A stretch of 6,457 bases of DNA from Dehalococcoidia bacterium (GTDB taxonomy: Bacteria; Chloroflexota; Dehalococcoidia; GIF9; UBA5620): positions 1-6,457 of the forward strand of contig JADHWZ010000120.1 in the NCBI GenBank assembly GCA_016783225.1, given 5' to 3'. Of the stretch, positions 5,394-6,457 are shown one piece after another. Both the position numbers and the translations under genes were made by a program. The notes under the pieces are model-generated. The model made no database searches. It was not told the DNA's origin and saw only the letters and a program-made list of their open reading frames with translations. Position 1 is the stretch's first letter, and each line of letters starts with the position of its first letter.

Positions 5394-6457
5394 ATGATCG
5401 ATTTCGAACTCTCACCCGAGGAAAAAGGCGCGGTAGAAGCGGCTCACAAGACTGCGGAGGAGCTCTTTCGACCTATAGCTCGTTACTACGACGAACACGA
5501 GCACGAGAGCCCACAAGAACTCATTGACACGATGTGGGAGAGAAGAGGCGAAGGAGGTGCGAACGCCTTAGGCGTAGTGGGAGCACTTAGGGTCGAGGAG
5601 CTGTGCTGGGGTGATGCAGGACTTATGAATTGCATTGCCGGGCCTGGTCTGGGAGGTGCGGCAGTTTTCACGTCAGGAACACAGGAGCAGATGGGACGCT
5701 TCCTTAAGCGCTTCGGTGAGGGCAAGCCCGCGTGGGGTGCCATGGCCATGACAGAATCCGGTTGCGGCTCAGACACCTCAGCCATCACCACTACCGCGGT
5801 GCGCGATGGTGAAGAATGGGTGCTTAACGGTGAGAAGATCTTCGTAACCTCCGGCAAGAGAGCCCTAGAGGATTCGGATGGCTTCGTGGTGGTTTGGGCA
5901 ACGGTGGACAAATCGGCAGGGCGGGCTGGCATGAAGTCATTTGTTGTAGAAGCAGGAACTCCGGGGATGCGGGTGGAGAAGCTGGAGAAGAAGCTGGGAA
6001 TCAGAGCTAGCGACACTGCTACCATCGTTTTTGAGGATTGCCACATCCCTTATGAAAACATACTGGGTAGCCCTGAAGTCAGAAAGTTAGACAAGACCAA
6101 GACCGCTGGCTTTCAGAAGGCAATGGCCACTTTCGACGCCACTCGACCCATTATAGGTGCCATGGCCATCGGTGTAGGACGCGCTGCGCTGGATTTCGTC
6201 AAGGAAGCCTTGGAGAAGGAAGGCGTCGAAATACGCTACGGCGTACCGCGCCAAAAGCTAACCGCCCTGGAGCGGGATGTCATGGACATGGAAGCCAACT
6301 ACAAGGCAGCCAAACTCCTGACGATGCGGGCAGTGTGGATGATGAGTCAGGGCAAACCCAACAATCTGGAAGCCTCAATGTGCAAGGCGAAAGCCGGACT
6401 CGCAGTCACCAAGATTACCCAAAAGGCGGTCGAGTTGATGGGGCCGCTCGGCTACTC
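5394..6457 (+). CDS. Acyl-CoA dehydrogenase, second subunit or paralogue (3' end outside window)
   Basis: The frame is open from the ATG at 5394 to the window edge: 354 residues and two extra bases, with no stop. It begins MIDFELSPEEKGAVEAAHKT, like acyl-CoA dehydrogenase N-termini. Residues 120-127, TESGCGSD, are the canonical flavin/substrate loop, followed by a standard beta domain (EWVLNGEKIFVTSG; GIRASDTATIVFEDCHIP). The C-terminal helices include FDATRPIIGAMAIGVGRAA and, at the window edge, KAVELMGPLGY, equivalent to the GGxGY FAD motif. The C-terminal catalytic Glu would lie beyond the window, so activity cannot be judged. Two departures are visible. The N-terminal domain is about ten residues shorter than in the preceding gene, with WERRGEGGANALG replacing the usual GLLGLxxPEExGG region. 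The FGxxIxxFQ helix is replaced by RYGVPRQKLTALERD. It is co-transcribed with the preceding gene and is a likely partner subunit, by analogy with heterotetrameric FadE pairs of actinobacteria. Confidence 0.88.
   Translation, partial: MIDFELSPEEKGAVEAAHKTAEELFRPIARYYDEHEHESPQELIDTMWERRGEGGANALGVVGALRVEELCWGDAGLMNCIAGPGLGGAAVFTSGTQEQMGRFLKRFGEGKPAWGAMAMTESGCGSDTSAITTTAVRDGEEWVLNGEKIFVTSGKRALEDSDGFVVVWATVDKSAGRAGMKSFVVEAGTPGMRVEKLEKKLGIRASDTATIVFEDCHIPYENILGSPEVRKLDKTKTAGFQKAMATFDATRPIIGAMAIGVGRAALDFVKEALEKEGVEIRYGVPRQKLTALERDVMDMEANYKAAKLLTMRAVWMMSQGKPNNLEASMCKAKAGLAVTKITQKAVELMGPLGY

Noticed and set aside
5386..5397. Three-codon mini-frame ATG ACA TCA TGA overlapping the second acyl-CoA dehydrogenase start
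   Set aside because: Its ATG is one base from the Shine-Dalgarno, too close for initiation; it is probably a chance string.
5486..6046. Open frame of 186 codons on the minus strand
   Set aside because: It lies wholly within and antisense to the second acyl-CoA dehydrogenase, whose plus-strand translation has clear family motifs. The antisense product is Ser/Pro-rich and unrecognisable.

Overview
The window reads as a stretch of chromosome from an anaerobic bacterium with moderately high GC content. All seven protein-coding genes are on the + strand. Two are cut by the window edges: the flavoprotein at the left and the second acyl-CoA dehydrogenase at the right. A CooC-type ATPase and a CooT-type nickel protein point to nickel carbon monoxide dehydrogenase (CODH) metabolism. 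Paired acyl-CoA dehydrogenases point to beta-oxidation-like acyl-CoA metabolism. Together these suggest an anaerobe with CODH/Wood-Ljungdahl capacity, for example a sediment Dehalococcoidia-type Chloroflexota. That taxonomic guess rests on gene content and remembered family resemblance only and is weak.

Region 1 (1-2590) looks like one operon. It holds the C-terminal part of a pyridine-nucleotide-disulfide (NADH oxidase/CoA-disulfide reductase type) flavoprotein, cooC, cooT and trxB. cooC, cooT and trxB are separated by only 11 and 20 bases, and the cooT ribosome-binding site overlaps the cooC stop codon. CooC is an ATP-driven factor that matures the Ni-Fe-S cluster of CODH, and CooT is a small protein that binds Ni(II) through its second residue, a cysteine. 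The flavoprotein resembles the FAD-NAD(P) oxidoreductase that follows cooS and cooF in several anaerobes, so cooS/cooF may lie just left of the window. TrxB could supply thiol reducing power to this system; that is inference.

Region 2 (2591-3162) is about 570 bases with no convincing gene. It has a perfect TATAAT hexamer, several short direct repeats and a weak hairpin.

Region 3 (3163-4062) encodes a membrane PAP2-family phosphatase with a complete catalytic signature and an extra C-terminal membrane half. Two short perfect dyads follow it.

Region 4 (4192-6457) starts with a good sigma-70-type promoter and carries two tandem acyl-CoA dehydrogenase genes 16 bases apart. The first has a degraded TEPxxGSD loop and an Asp where the catalytic Glu is normally found. 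The second keeps the canonical loop but has a shortened N-terminal domain and runs off the window. The pair resembles heteromeric acyl-CoA dehydrogenases in which two unlike subunits share one active site.
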